From: Cladorrhinum sp. PSN259
Taxonomy: Eukaryota > Ascomycota > Sordariomycetes > Sordariales > Podosporaceae
Length of the DNA: 64,000 bases
Assembly (NCBI GenBank): GCA_033725935.1
Contig: MU867086.1
Coordinates: 62,001-126,000 of the forward strand
Reading direction: 5' to 3'
How positions within the stretch are numbered: the first letter of the stretch is position 1; every line of letters begins with the position of its first letter. The notes under the pieces are model-generated. The model did not search any database. It saw nothing but the letters and a program-made list of their open reading frames with translations, and was not told the origin of the DNA. The translations under genes were made by a program, and so were the position numbers. Shown in pieces: positions 44,747 through 55,500 of the stretch.

Positions 44747-47700
44747 ATGGCCGAAGTAGCTGGTCTCGTCTCGACTATCGCTACCATATCAACAACAGCT
44801 CACCTCATCATTTCGGCGGCCAAGTTCTACATCGACTGCGCGAGGGGCGATTGTCCCAGAGACTTGAGAAGAGTTCTTATTGAGACCTCAAGTCTACAAT
44901 CAACATTCCAGTCCATCGCGTTCATTTGCAAATGCAGCGAAGATGCACGAGAAAAGCAAAGGCTGGAAGCGCAGATATTAAGCCCGGTGAAGGCTTGTGG
45001 GAAAGTGCTGAAGGAGTTGATCTCCATGTTTCCGCCCGAAGTGCGGAATCCCTCTCAGTTTGATCAAGACTCCAAGAGAGTCAAGCTCAAACAGTTCCTT
45101 CATGCGGCCAAGTACCCGTTCAAGAAGGACTCTTGCGAGGCTCTCCTGGGGCAGCTCCAGCAATACAAAGGCACCATTCACTTGGGACTGCATAATGAGC
45201 TTCGATCCCAGGTCACTAATATTCGTGACAATGTTCGTGTCGTCAAGGTTGTGGTTCAAGAGGTCAAGTCAACCGTCAATACCATCCAGGTCAAGATGGA
45301 TCAATCTGAACGCAACAAGGTCTGCACCTGGCTCACCAAGACAGACCCATCGAGCAACCATAGCGAGGCACGCAGCTTGCAAGAGAGCGAGACCTGTCGC
45401 TGGCTACCCAAGTCTGATGAATGGAAGGATTGGCTTGCGGGGACTGGAAAGTCTCGTCTCCTCTGGCTCCACGGCATCCCCGGTGCTGGAAAGACCGTCT
45501 TGGCTTCCTTCATGGTTGAGAAGATCAGGGCTGCTGTTGGCACCAACAAGTCGCAGGCATGCTCTTTCTACTACTGTCATCACGCCCGCAACCAAGACGA
45601 GACTATTCCGTTTCTTGGGTGGGTTCTAAGCCAGCTGTGCCGTCGTGCCGAGTCGGTTCCTGCCATACTCTTCAATTATTACCAAGAGAACAGCTTCCCT
45701 TCCACCAGTCAACTCCTCGACTGCATCGAAGCTGTCCTAAGCTGCTTCAAGGGAGGGAGAGCATACGTTGTGGTGGACGCCGTCGACGAGAGCAAGCCCC
45801 GCACGAAGCTCCTCGAAGCTATTGCTTATCTCGGACACAATGCCCGATTCAGCAAGCTCTCCATCGCAGCCACCAGTCGCGAGTATTCCGATATTCAAAA
45901 GGCTCTCAGCAACTTCTCTACGTCTATCGCCATGTCCAACCCAGGCGTCCAAGCAGACATCCGCAACTACATCAAATCCCGCCTCCAGCACGACGACTTT
46001 GAAGCCTGGGATGACTCTCTCAAAGAGGAAGTAGCCAATTTACTCCCGGTCCGAGCAAGAGGAATGTTCCGCTACGCCTCCTGCCAGCTCGAAATCCTCC
46101 GCATGTGCGGCAGCGAGTCCGAGGTCCGCAAGAGCATCGCCCGCCTCCCGGCTACTCTAGACGAGACATACGACCGTATCCTCGCCGCAATTCCCCAGCA
46201 AACCCGGCAAGCAATCATCGAAGCATTTGGCATCATCCTGGGCCAATGGAAGCAAGGTATCTCTTCGGCTCTGCTCATCAACACCATCAAGACCGCCAAC
46301 CCAAAGGGATGCGGCTTCTTCAGCCTCAAGACCCTCGAACAGGCCTGCGGGCCTCTGATTCGATCTTCACCCGCCAAATCTCCCAAAGGGCAAGACACCG
46401 TAAGCATCGCCCATTATACAGTCAGGGAGTATCTCGAATCAACCAGACTGAGAGACCACGCCAATGCGAGCCTCCGTGCATTCTACCTCAGCGAAGAGAA
46501 ACGACTGCAAGTAACGGCTCTGCTCTACCTGCGCGTTGCCTCAACCTTTCAAGGAGGCAAAATTGATCCCAACAACATTGACGAAGACGAGTGCGGTGAT
46601 CCCAAGGACGTTAGACTGCATGCCCTCCGTTGCATCTTTGGTACCATGAATTGGACCAAAGAGGCAATGTACGCTTCTCCTGATCACATCTCTGTTCTTT
46701 TCCCACTTTTGAATCCATCCACCCCTCAGTTTTCGGGACTGAAACAAATGAGCGCAGGCGGGGACAGTTCTGATCCCTTCAATCGGGGTTTATTCCCCTG
46801 GCTCGTCAAGTTCCCCGGCAGGCCAAAATCGGGTTCGGAACAGAGGGCCGCCACTTTGGCCATGCTGTTGACGCTTGAATCTCCTAGCGTCGTTCACAGA
46901 TTCTTCAAGATGCATGCGGAGTCGCGCGAGCACCAAAAAGCCGTCCTTATAAGCCCCCTCTCTGGTCTGTTGCTACCAACCCGCTGGGCAGAGTACAAAA
47001 AAACAGGTCAAATGGATCCCGCCCCCTGGTCCGGCTCCATCCTCGACCTGTACTTGGAAGGTGCAAAACGCGGCTACGAAACCTCCAGCATCATCCAGCT
47101 TTTACTCTCTGTTTTTGGCAAATTCTATCCCGACCAGTCCACGGACCTCTTATCCCTACTCTCGTTCCACAACCACTCGCTCTGCTCGGCCAAAAATTTC
47201 GGCGTTTGTGCGGTTACCAAATCTATGTCATCCGATCGCAAAGTCCGCAACACGGGAACACAGTACGCGCCTCTGCAGATTGCGTGCGCGGCTATGGATC
47301 TGCCGGCAGTAAAGATGCTCCTGGCCAAGGGTGCCGATCCAAACGAGATAGGAGATCCAAATGGGGCAAAAGCTGCAGTGGACGTGCCCAAGGGATTTGG
47401 ATTTGCCGGAGGTTTGCTCACAAAACCATCGACGTTCGCCTGGAACCACAGGATGAGCCCGTTGTACATCGTTGTCAAGGGTGCCGAGTGGATCAAGACG
47501 AAGGAGAACAGCTGGAACAGCGAGATTGGGGCTGCTTACAAGGAGATTAAGAGTTTGTTGGAGGCGCGTGGTGCGAAGATGAGTTTTGAAAACCCAAGTG
47601 TACCGGCTGTCCAAGCGACTGGGCAGGAGAAGAAACCGGCTGCTCAGGCTCAGTCCCAGGCTCAGAACCAGGGTGGTACGCAGTCTGTGGAGAAGAAGGT

Positions 47701-48622
47701 TGTTCAAGGTCAGGGACAAGGCGGTACGCAGGGCCAGGAGAAGAAGCCAGTTGCTCAAGGTCAAAGTCAAGGTCAAGGTCACGGAGTCACCCCTCAGACC
47801 CAGGGACAGGGCCAGGGACAGGACGCTAAGACTGCCCCGCAGAGACAGAACACCACCCAGTCCCAGTCTCAGCCTCAGGCTCAGAACCAGGGTGGTACGC
47901 AGTCTGTGGAGAAGAAGGTTGTTCAAGGTCAGGGACAAGGCGGTACGCAGTCTGTGGAGAAGAAGCCAGTTGCTCAAGGTCAGGGTCACGGAGTCACCCC
48001 TCAGGCCCAGGGACAGAGCCAGGGAGAGGGCGCTAAGACTGTCCCGCAGAGACAGAACACCACCCAGCCCCAGTCTCAGTCTCAGGTTCCTGTCGCGAGT
48101 CACGGTAACGTTCCGCCACATGGCAAGAACGTCCCCGTCAACAACACCCAAGGACAGGGTCAGACCTCCCAGACTCAGTCCCACACTCCCGTCACCGGCA
48201 GTACCCCGCCACATGGCAAGAACGTCCCCGTCAACAACACCCAAGGACAGGGTCAGACCTCCCAGACTCAGTCCCAGTCCCAGATGCCAGTCTCCAGTAA
48301 CCATCCACCACACGTCAAGAACGTTCAGACTCAGGCCGGTACTCAGACTCAGACTCAGGGCCAAGGACAAGGTCAACCCAAACCGGTCGTAAAGACGGCC
48401 ACAGGGAACAACAACAACACCTCGGTTCCTCCTGTTGCCGGGCAGGAAGGCAAGGTCGCCGTACCAAAAATCAACACCACCACCACGACCGATCAAGGTC
48501 AGGCTCAGCAGCCCAGCCAGAGACAGCCTCCCCCTCCTCCTCCTCCTCCGGTGGTTCGTTCTGGATCTGTTTCAACAACACAAGGAGGACAACAGAGCCA
48601 GCCTTCTAGCAGTAACAACTAA
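44747..48622 (+). CDS. NLR-like NACHT protein with HeLo-like N-terminus and Gln-rich repetitive C-terminal tail
   Basis: A single exon of 1291 residues from ATG 44747 (an in-frame TTG upstream is ignored). Residues ~1-190 form a helical fungal NLR N-terminal domain (MAEVAGLVSTIATIST...), probably HeLo-like. The NTPase follows, with Walker A GIPGAGKT (243-250), Walker B AYVVVDAVDE (339-348) and sensor region LSIAATSREY. A winged-helix-type region includes RLPATLDETYDRIL and SIAHYTVREYL. Only one or two ankyrin-like units are visible (APLQIACAAMDLPAVKMLLAKGADPNE), so the repeat sensor is minimal. From ~950 to the end the protein is a low-complexity Gln/Gly/Ser/Asn/Pro tail with repeats (VVQGQGQGGTQ, GKNVPVNNTQGQGQ). 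NLRs of this type trigger cell death on non-self recognition. The tail is unusual; see findings. Confidence 0.88.
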   Translation: MAEVAGLVSTIATISTTAHLIISAAKFYIDCARGDCPRDLRRVLIETSSLQSTFQSIAFICKCSEDAREKQRLEAQILSPVKACGKVLKELISMFPPEVRNPSQFDQDSKRVKLKQFLHAAKYPFKKDSCEALLGQLQQYKGTIHLGLHNELRSQVTNIRDNVRVVKVVVQEVKSTVNTIQVKMDQSERNKVCTWLTKTDPSSNHSEARSLQESETCRWLPKSDEWKDWLAGTGKSRLLWLHGIPGAGKTVLASFMVEKIRAAVGTNKSQACSFYYCHHARNQDETIPFLGWVLSQLCRRAESVPAILFNYYQENSFPSTSQLLDCIEAVLSCFKGGRAYVVVDAVDESKPRTKLLEAIAYLGHNARFSKLSIAATSREYSDIQKALSNFSTSIAMSNPGVQADIRNYIKSRLQHDDFEAWDDSLKEEVANLLPVRARGMFRYASCQLEILRMCGSESEVRKSIARLPATLDETYDRILAAIPQQTRQAIIEAFGIILGQWKQGISSALLINTIKTANPKGCGFFSLKTLEQACGPLIRSSPAKSPKGQDTVSIAHYTVREYLESTRLRDHANASLRAFYLSEEKRLQVTALLYLRVASTFQGGKIDPNNIDEDECGDPKDVRLHALRCIFGTMNWTKEAMYASPDHISVLFPLLNPSTPQFSGLKQMSAGGDSSDPFNRGLFPWLVKFPGRPKSGSEQRAATLAMLLTLESPSVVHRFFKMHAESREHQKAVLISPLSGLLLPTRWAEYKKTGQMDPAPWSGSILDLYLEGAKRGYETSSIIQLLLSVFGKFYPDQSTDLLSLLSFHNHSLCSAKNFGVCAVTKSMSSDRKVRNTGTQYAPLQIACAAMDLPAVKMLLAKGADPNEIGDPNGAKAAVDVPKGFGFAGGLLTKPSTFAWNHRMSPLYIVVKGAEWIKTKENSWNSEIGAAYKEIKSLLEARGAKMSFENPSVPAVQATGQEKKPAAQAQSQAQNQGGTQSVEKKVVQGQGQGGTQGQEKKPVAQGQSQGQGHGVTPQTQGQGQGQDAKTAPQRQNTTQSQSQPQAQNQGGTQSVEKKVVQGQGQGGTQSVEKKPVAQGQGHGVTPQAQGQSQGEGAKTVPQRQNTTQPQSQSQVPVASHGNVPPHGKNVPVNNTQGQGQTSQTQSHTPVTGSTPPHGKNVPVNNTQGQGQTSQTQSQSQMPVSSNHPPHVKNVQTQAGTQTQTQGQGQGQPKPVVKTATGNNNNTSVPPVAGQEGKVAVPKINTTTTTDQGQAQQPSQRQPPPPPPPPVVRSGSVSTTQGGQQSQPSSSNN
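47657..47950. repeat. In-frame 75-base direct repeat inside the NLR tail
   Basis: 47657-47731 and 47876-47950 are identical over 75 bases and 219 bases (73 codons) apart, so copy loss or gain keeps the reading frame. Confidence 0.85.
48113..48276. repeat. Tandem 93-base repeat inside the NLR tail
   Basis: 48113-48183 and 48206-48276 are identical over 71 bases with a 93-base period (31 codons), encoding PPHGKNVPVNNTQGQGQ units. Confidence 0.85.
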
Positions 48623-49974
48623 CTAGTTGATAGATGGATAGAAAATATCTAGCAATACTGAAGGGGGTGTGTTTTTTCTTCTTTTTTTTTCTTCTTGTTA
48701 TTGTTCTTTTCTTGTTTTGTTTTTATTAGGGGTGTACAACAGTAATACTGTGGATTTGGGAAACACTTACCTTATGTGTAGTCTCGGAATTACACAAGTC
48801 TTTCCATGTGTCATGATGCGTGGCGTCTGTGGGAGCACGTGTATGCAGGTATTAATGACCAAGGACAGGATAGAGCCATTCCAGGCACAGCTACAGGAAT
48901 TTTGCTCCCCAAGGCAAATGAAGAGATTGTTTTACTGACACTAGATAAGTCGTATAAGCTTAACACAACACTGGGTTTTCGGCTGACAAATCAAGAAACA
49001 CAGGACAATCACTGGCATATCGTTCAAAAGGCACCATGTTCAGCGCTGCAAATAATCTTCATAACCATCATATATATTCATTGGCATACGTAGTTATCTG
49101 TTATTTATTCTTTATTCACTTCAGCTTGATATCTGATACTCATAGACCACCAACAAACAAATGAGTGGTAGCGCGAGACTGAGTATCCGCCCAAAGTGCT
49201 TTCTGGAGGTCCAATCTTCCACTTTCGTCCCATTTCATTTAGACCACAAAACCCAAGAAAATAAACGTAATAACCGCTGCCGCTTGTTCAATCCACCACG
49301 CAATAGGCCCCACAAGTACCGTTTGTCCCTCCCTCGGGCCTGATTGCAAGACCCGTTGGCTGGGCCTTTTTTTCCTTCCAATATCATTCCACTCCTCGCT
49401 CCTCCCAATCATGACAGCCATGAGAGATATGAACAAGCCACAAACCACGCTCCATCAGAACAAAAAAAAAAAACAAAAAAAAAAAGCCAAACCAGGTGCG
49501 CGCAGCAGACATGGTCGACGACCGACGGAGAAAGAAAAAAAAAGCAAACTCCAAGAAAACCCCCCCGCCCAAGAGCAAATGCATTGTTAAACGAAAACGC
49601 CATGTTTTTTTAATCCGTCCATATGTACCAGATCCGAAGTAGGGATGAAAGAGAATAGAAAAAGAAGACAAAAGAGAACTCGCAAAGACCGACTAAAGGA
49701 TATTGTACAGCAATAAGAGTCTCGTTTCATCATGCCTGAAGAAAAGAACGCCAAGAACACCAAATTTCAAGTGTGACGCTCCTGCCCGAACCAGACCAGA
49801 AAAAAATCCGAGACGAAGAGAAAGGAAAGTTGAAGTTCTCCAGACAGCAACGCGTGGAGGTGTGTACTCGGCAAAGGCCGGGGAGATGATATACCGTCGC
49901 ATGTTATAAGTGTTGCCATTCGCGGTTGAGCTCATTGTTGGCGAGCGAGAGACCTCTCTCAATGGTATCGCCCG
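48623..49974. other. Intergenic between NLR and CBM21 genes
   Basis: No gene recognised. T-rich downstream of the NLR stop, with A-runs near 49460-49495 and 49536-49545. Contains the 3' ends of two convergent genes. Confidence 0.5.
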
Positions 49975-52532
49975 TTAACCCCTAATCGCTGTCGCGGAAT
50001 GAGCATCGGCTCCAGAGAACGGGAAACGACCGTGCAAGTTCTGATAGGAATACTCGTTCGGCGACGTACCGGCGAAGGGGGCGAAGTTCCCCACCATTGG
50101 AGGAGAAGATGATGCAAAGCCATTCTGCTGACCCGATGTCGGCGGAACCGCAGTCTGGTTCTTGACCGGGCTGGGTGTGCGCTTCACCGGGTAACCCATG
50201 ATGGGCGACTCAGCTGGTGATGCTCCCATAGCCCCATAAGGCGGAATGTGCTGGAAATAGGGGTTGGGGTCCCTATGATACAGCGAATGATGCTGAGTCC
50301 CACTGTGGGCGTGACGGTAATTTCCCATCTGAACAGGGCTGCCTTCATAACTAGAGGTGGAGCTGTTGCTGTTGTTGGTTCTAAGTCCGTCATCGACGCC
50401 GTCAAAGCGGGCAGGACGCGATGTGTTGTCGTCCTTGTGCACCGGGCTCATCTGTTTGGTACCGTACTAGAAAGAAATTCATGTTAGCATTAACCGTAAT
50501 GTGACGACAGCTAAAATCGCTTGCCTCCCAATTGTTCCTGGGTGGTGGGCGGTGGAAGTTGTTGCGATCCTGGGATACGTACAAAGCAGTATTTATTAAC
50601 AATCTCCTCGTACGAGGCTGATGCAATGCTCGTGCCAGGGGAGTCCGTCCCAGGGAGGGTGGATGGCTTGCTAACAGCGGGAGCGGTCGAAACGACGGCT
50701 GCGGGCTTAACCTTGGGGGCCTGTTCGATGGGCTTCTCGACAGGCTTGGTGCTCTTCTCGCCGACCTTTGTGTTCAATGTCGTCGTCACCGGTAGCTTCC
50801 GGAGGGGCTTCATGTAGAGGCCGCCGTCCGACTTGCTGCCCATCTGGTCCTTGGCGGTCTGGATGGCAGCAGTCAGAGATGCACCGAAGTCATACCGGTT
50901 GGCGAACGCTTGGCCACTAGGAGCAGACAGACGGCTGGAGAGGTTATCGCTTGGGAGATTGGCGGAGCTCTTAACACCCTTGAGTCTTACACCACCAAGG
51001 CGTGAGTCTCCAAGATAGTCGTCGATTGACTGCTCAAAGTCGAACTTGGAACCGGCACCAAACGCGTCCGAATCACCGGACTTGGGCTTAGGCCTCTGCG
51101 AGGCAGAGACCGCAGGCCGCCGGTTGCTCTTGGGGAGGCCGGTCACGGTGCGAGCACCTCCAACCACCTTGCCATTCTGGGAGACCACCTTCTTCTTGAA
51201 GTCAGCCTGAAAATTAGCTCCGTTGTTGTTGTCCCAGTACTCCTGCCCGTTGACACTGTAACGGACGCAGAAGTACAGGGTCTTGGTCTCAAGGTTGGCG
51301 AGATCTGACAGCTTGATGCTAAAGTTGAACTTGTCCTGAGGATAAGGGGTATCCACGTGCTGAATGCTCGAGGCCCACTCGGCAACGACCTCGGATGTTG
51401 TCTTCCAGTAATCGAGCGTGAATCTGCACGTCACATGTTTCTGGAAGGCAATATTGGCCACGACGATTGAGCCTACCAGGTTCTTCTGGTCATTAGACAA
51501 CCAAATCCGTTCCAACCGTACCATTTGGGCCCTGCGAGCCGGTGTCTCGACTGGGAAGCTTCGCGTGAGAATCTCCCACTCAAAAGACGTGGCTCGCGTG
51601 GTCGTCTTGTCGGGGGCTGAGAAGGGATACTCGGCATCACTGTCGTAGTTATCGATGGGTGATGAACCGGCGCTAACTGCAAGTGGACGATCAACCTGGA
51701 GGAAGTGCCTCACGTGCTCAAGGTGAGAGTCAAAGTGCACTGCCTTCGAGAAGGTTGGGGTGCCGGGCATGCTCGATGGTCGTCGGCGGGATGGAGGACG
51801 GAGAGCAGGGCGGACGAGCTCGCCACTCTTCTTTCGTACCATCGCAGGCTTTCGTAGCCGCTCTCCATCGTCCTCGTCATCGGACCCTGCTGCTGAGCTG
51901 TTGGCAGACTTGCTCAAGACGATGTGCGGCTCAGTATGCGACCTCGAGTGGGAGAACTTTCGAGTGCCTCCCAGCGAGAGTCCATCAAGCGAGCCAGAGC
52001 TTAGGCTGTGATGCATACCTGCAGCAAGAGCAGTTGCTTGGGCTGGGAGGACGAACAGGTCACCAGCATCGGTCGACTTGTTGTCGACAGGGGCAATATC
52101 AACTGGCGATTCGGGGCCGGATTGGGGAATCTGGCTAATGGCCACTTGAAGCTCCTTCAGGTTCTCGATCTTGCGGCCATGAGATTCAGCACGGATCTGC
52201 GGCAGATCATCATCATCGCTCGACTCTGGTGGTGAGATTATAGCACCGTTAGGCATTCTCCGCTCGCCAGTGACTGGTGGTGGCGATTGCCGGACACTAG
52301 TGCTCAAAGCCATCCCTACCAGGTCATCCGATGTTGATTGCGGCGAGGGCTCGCTGGTCGGTCGCTGCGCTGGCTGTGTTCGTCGCTGTTTTGTGAGGTA
52401 GGAAGCCGATCGCGGAAGAACGGGTCTCAGATTGGGGCTTTGTGATTGATGGAATGATGGTCTGCGGCTTCCATCTGGCGACGCTGGAACCGACGGGGCC
52501 GGTGACCTGTGTGATGGAGGTGTGTATGGCAT
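49975..52532 (-). CDS. Glycogen-targeting regulatory subunit of protein phosphatase 1 (CBM21 domain)
   Basis: Minus-strand exons 52532-50583 and 50466-49975 encode 813 residues; the 116-base intron (donor GTACGT, branch CTAAC, acceptor TTCTAG) joins NKYCF to YGTKQMSPV in phase 0. The PP1-binding RVxF motif appears as KAVHF (263-267). A CBM21 starch/glycogen-binding domain spans ~318-448, with WEILTRSFP, VANIAFQKHV and the signature EYWDNNNGANF (431-441). The rest is Ser/Pro-rich and probably disordered, including a Gly/Pro/Ser/Asn C-terminal exon. Such proteins (yeast Gac1/Pig, animal PPP1R3) bring PP1 to glycogen to activate glycogen synthase. Cytosolic. An in-frame GTG eight codons upstream is not a normal start. 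Confidence 0.93.
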
Positions 52533-55500
52533 TGTTATTATTGTTGATCCAAGCACCTACTGCTGTACGAACAGAATGCTTCGGAATGGGTGAGTGAGGT
52601 CGGGGTGGCAGGTCTGCTTCAGGACAATATCATAAATGAGAGTGTAGACTTTTCGGCACTCGAAACGAAAATGGCACGAAAAGCTGTAGTGGTAGAAAGA
52701 TAGAGTTAGCAACCAATATTCTCTTCGCCCTAGATATCTAGTGCTGGAACCACCCTCTGTGGGGCGTTCGCAAGTGCACGGGGAAAGAACCCAACGGGTA
52801 GCGATAGGGAGATGGGATGGATGAGTGGAATGGTGAGGAATTTTGGTGGCTTATCACTGTCTGATTGTGTGCGGAGTGACTCTTTTGATGCAATGCGGGA
52901 ACTTTCTTTGACTCGCCATCAGACACTTACCCTTATCACAAAAGACCAGGAACGAGGCAAGAGCAGCCTGGCGATATTCCAGCAACAATGGCTAACTCTT
53001 GCTGTTGTTCGGGGAAGGCGAATAGGCAGGGCGAAACTGAATTCGACAAGCCTCCAAAGTTCTCCAAGAATCTTCTGCACAGACACAACAAAGAAGGATG
53101 GTGGAGGAGAGTCAGGACAGGGCCGGTATCGTCGAGGACGGGAGGTTTGGTCCGGTCGGTGGGTATCGGGCTGTCTCGTGGACGGTGACGGGGACGGTGA
53201 CGGGAAGGACGAACAACGCTGGTGATGTTCGGTCGGTCGCTCTCGACTTTTTGTCCTGCTCGTCAGCGACGGCCTCGAGGTATTGTCACAAAAGTAAACA
53301 CGGCCTGGTGTTTGCGGCGAGAGAGAGGAATGGGACTGTTGGGGACTGGAAGAAGCGGAACCGCACTGGTTTTGAATGACGGGGCTGTGGAATGGATGTG
53401 GGAATTGGGGGGATTGAAGAGACAGGGGGGTGGACCAAGAAAAAAACGTGTGCGGCAGCTACAGAGGTACCACCTTGTACCAACCCAACACTACCGTACC
53501 AACATATTCGTACCTGAACTGGACCAGTGCCCTTTTTTAGTTGCAGTCTGCACTACACGTGTATGCTTCTGGACGCTGCAAACAAGAAAACGAGTGGGTA
53601 AGATGGCCGCGAAGGAGGTTTTGCCGTTGCTTTTTATCTGGGAAACCTGATGCAATGATGCCCGGGAGGAAGAGAGGGAGATGAATGGATGGAAAGATGG
53701 AGAATGGATGGGCGATGATGGCCGACGACGGACGAGGGATGGGTGATGAGTGAAGAGGGAGGCAACAAGGTGGAGGATGGAGTAAGCAGCGGGAAGCGTT
53801 TCGTTAGGTACTAGGCTGGGACTGGTACTCTAGGTAAAAGTGACCGGAAAGGATGGAAACCAAGGAGGCGTGCGTAGAGTGATGGAGGGGCATGGGTGCA
53901 GGGGGTACCTGGAACCTCACAGGCCTGCACTGCATCCTCAGCATCCACTGCATCCACATGCATGGGTGCTGGGACTTCCCAAGCTCCAGGACCCACCATT
54001 CGTCTTTTTTGCTGGTGGTAGTGGAGCCGATGGCGAGCCGAGAGCTGGGCCAGCCAAAGAGAGGGACCCACCCTTTGCCCAATACACCCCCTGCCTGCCA
54101 ATGTGCTTGGCTTTGTACACTGTGTGAGATTGAGCGAGTCACGGAGTCCGAAGGATGGATCCAGAGCTTCGCTCTTTTGCAAATTGTCCGTCAAAAACTG
54201 AAATGCTGCCATGCTGCCATTGCATGCTGCCGATGCTGCCGTTGCTGCCCTCGCGAGATTGCAAGATTGCACGATTACACGATTCGCACGATACGGTTGC
54301 AAGATTCCCGCCCGATGCCGGCCAGCACAAAGAAAGAGGGTATCTTGGGCTCTCGTTTGCGACAGTTATGCGCACGTTATCTCGTTCTCCGAGCTCATTG
54401 GGTCTCTGAAGAAACCTTGCCCGAGAACCGTTGATGGCAAGCTCCCAGAAAGCTCTCTTAGGCCTTGATAGAGCTTCCCATCTCATCACGTCTGCGAGTG
54501 GTGGCCAGTATGGTGCAATTGGCCTCGGACTGGATCCGGCCCAGCATCCGCCATGTTGGACCTTAACTCCGCGCTGGCTGCATCGAGATGCGTGTTATCA
54601 GTGTTGAGTAGTGATCGGCCGGTTGTTGGAGTCATTTAACGGCTTTTCTAATAGATAAAAAAACCCCACACGTCTAAATCTTCAAACGATATATGCACGG
54701 CATACGGATGCTAATTTCCACTGCAAAATTTTAAAATCCAAGTCAGGTCCCCTGCTGTTGGGCGGTGGTTGAGGCCATCATCAAACCTGGCAGGAGGAGC
54801 TCCTTTACCCCTGCGTTCTAGGCGTGGGTGCGATTGTACCTCCTTGGCGGGTTGCATGGGCAATGACGTCGGCGAAGTGCCCGCGCTTGTTGCAGCCAGT
54901 GACGGGTCTCGGACCAGGTTTGGTTTTTTTGTCTCTTGGACGGTTCCAGTACGAAGCTGCGAGCTCTCAGCTCGGACCATTCCAAATTTCTCCCAACCTG
55001 GATCTTTTTTTCCACATTGCACAATTCCTCCAATTTTCAGCGCACAGAATATTTTCAACAGAATTCCAGTTTACCATCACAATCCAGCAGCATCTCGGAT
55101 TTGCTTCTCATCATTTTTTAATCTGTTACTGGTTTCATCTTACTGCGTCCTTTCAGCTGCAACGCATAGGGTCTGGGTCCCGGTGACTGCCGCTCGCACA
55201 GTTGCATAAAGGTCGTGGTGGTTATCAAGATCCAGGCCATGGCCACCAGGAGACCCCCATGCCACCCCCCACAAGACACCAGATTGGTGTGTTTCACCAA
55301 AAGGGACTCTGGGTTGTGGCCCGTTTGCCAGAATCTTGCTGGCGAAATTATCACAGAGCCGACCTGACTGAATATTCACTTCAGTTGGTTCGCCTTCAAA
55401 GTTGGCCGGGGATAGCACACTGTGCCGTGTGGCCTTATGCGCCTGTGCCTTCTTTGGATCTACCCACTGATCCTGTGTTGTCCCAATGAGAGCTCACGAG

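Noticed and set aside
47228..48496. 422-residue Leu-rich open frame on the minus strand
   Set aside because: It is the antisense shadow of the repetitive Gln-rich NLR tail; the repeated CAG/CAA-type codons read backwards give Leu, with no domain of its own.
50523..50529. Possible GC-AG intron donor (GGAG|GCAAGC) in the CBM21 gene
   Set aside because: It would join out of phase with the second exon; the donor GTACGT at 50582 joins in phase 0 and gives a smooth protein.
53811..54302. 163-residue minus-strand open frame in the gene-poor region
   Set aside because: It runs through repetitive CTGC words and shows no family motif or coding-like pattern.
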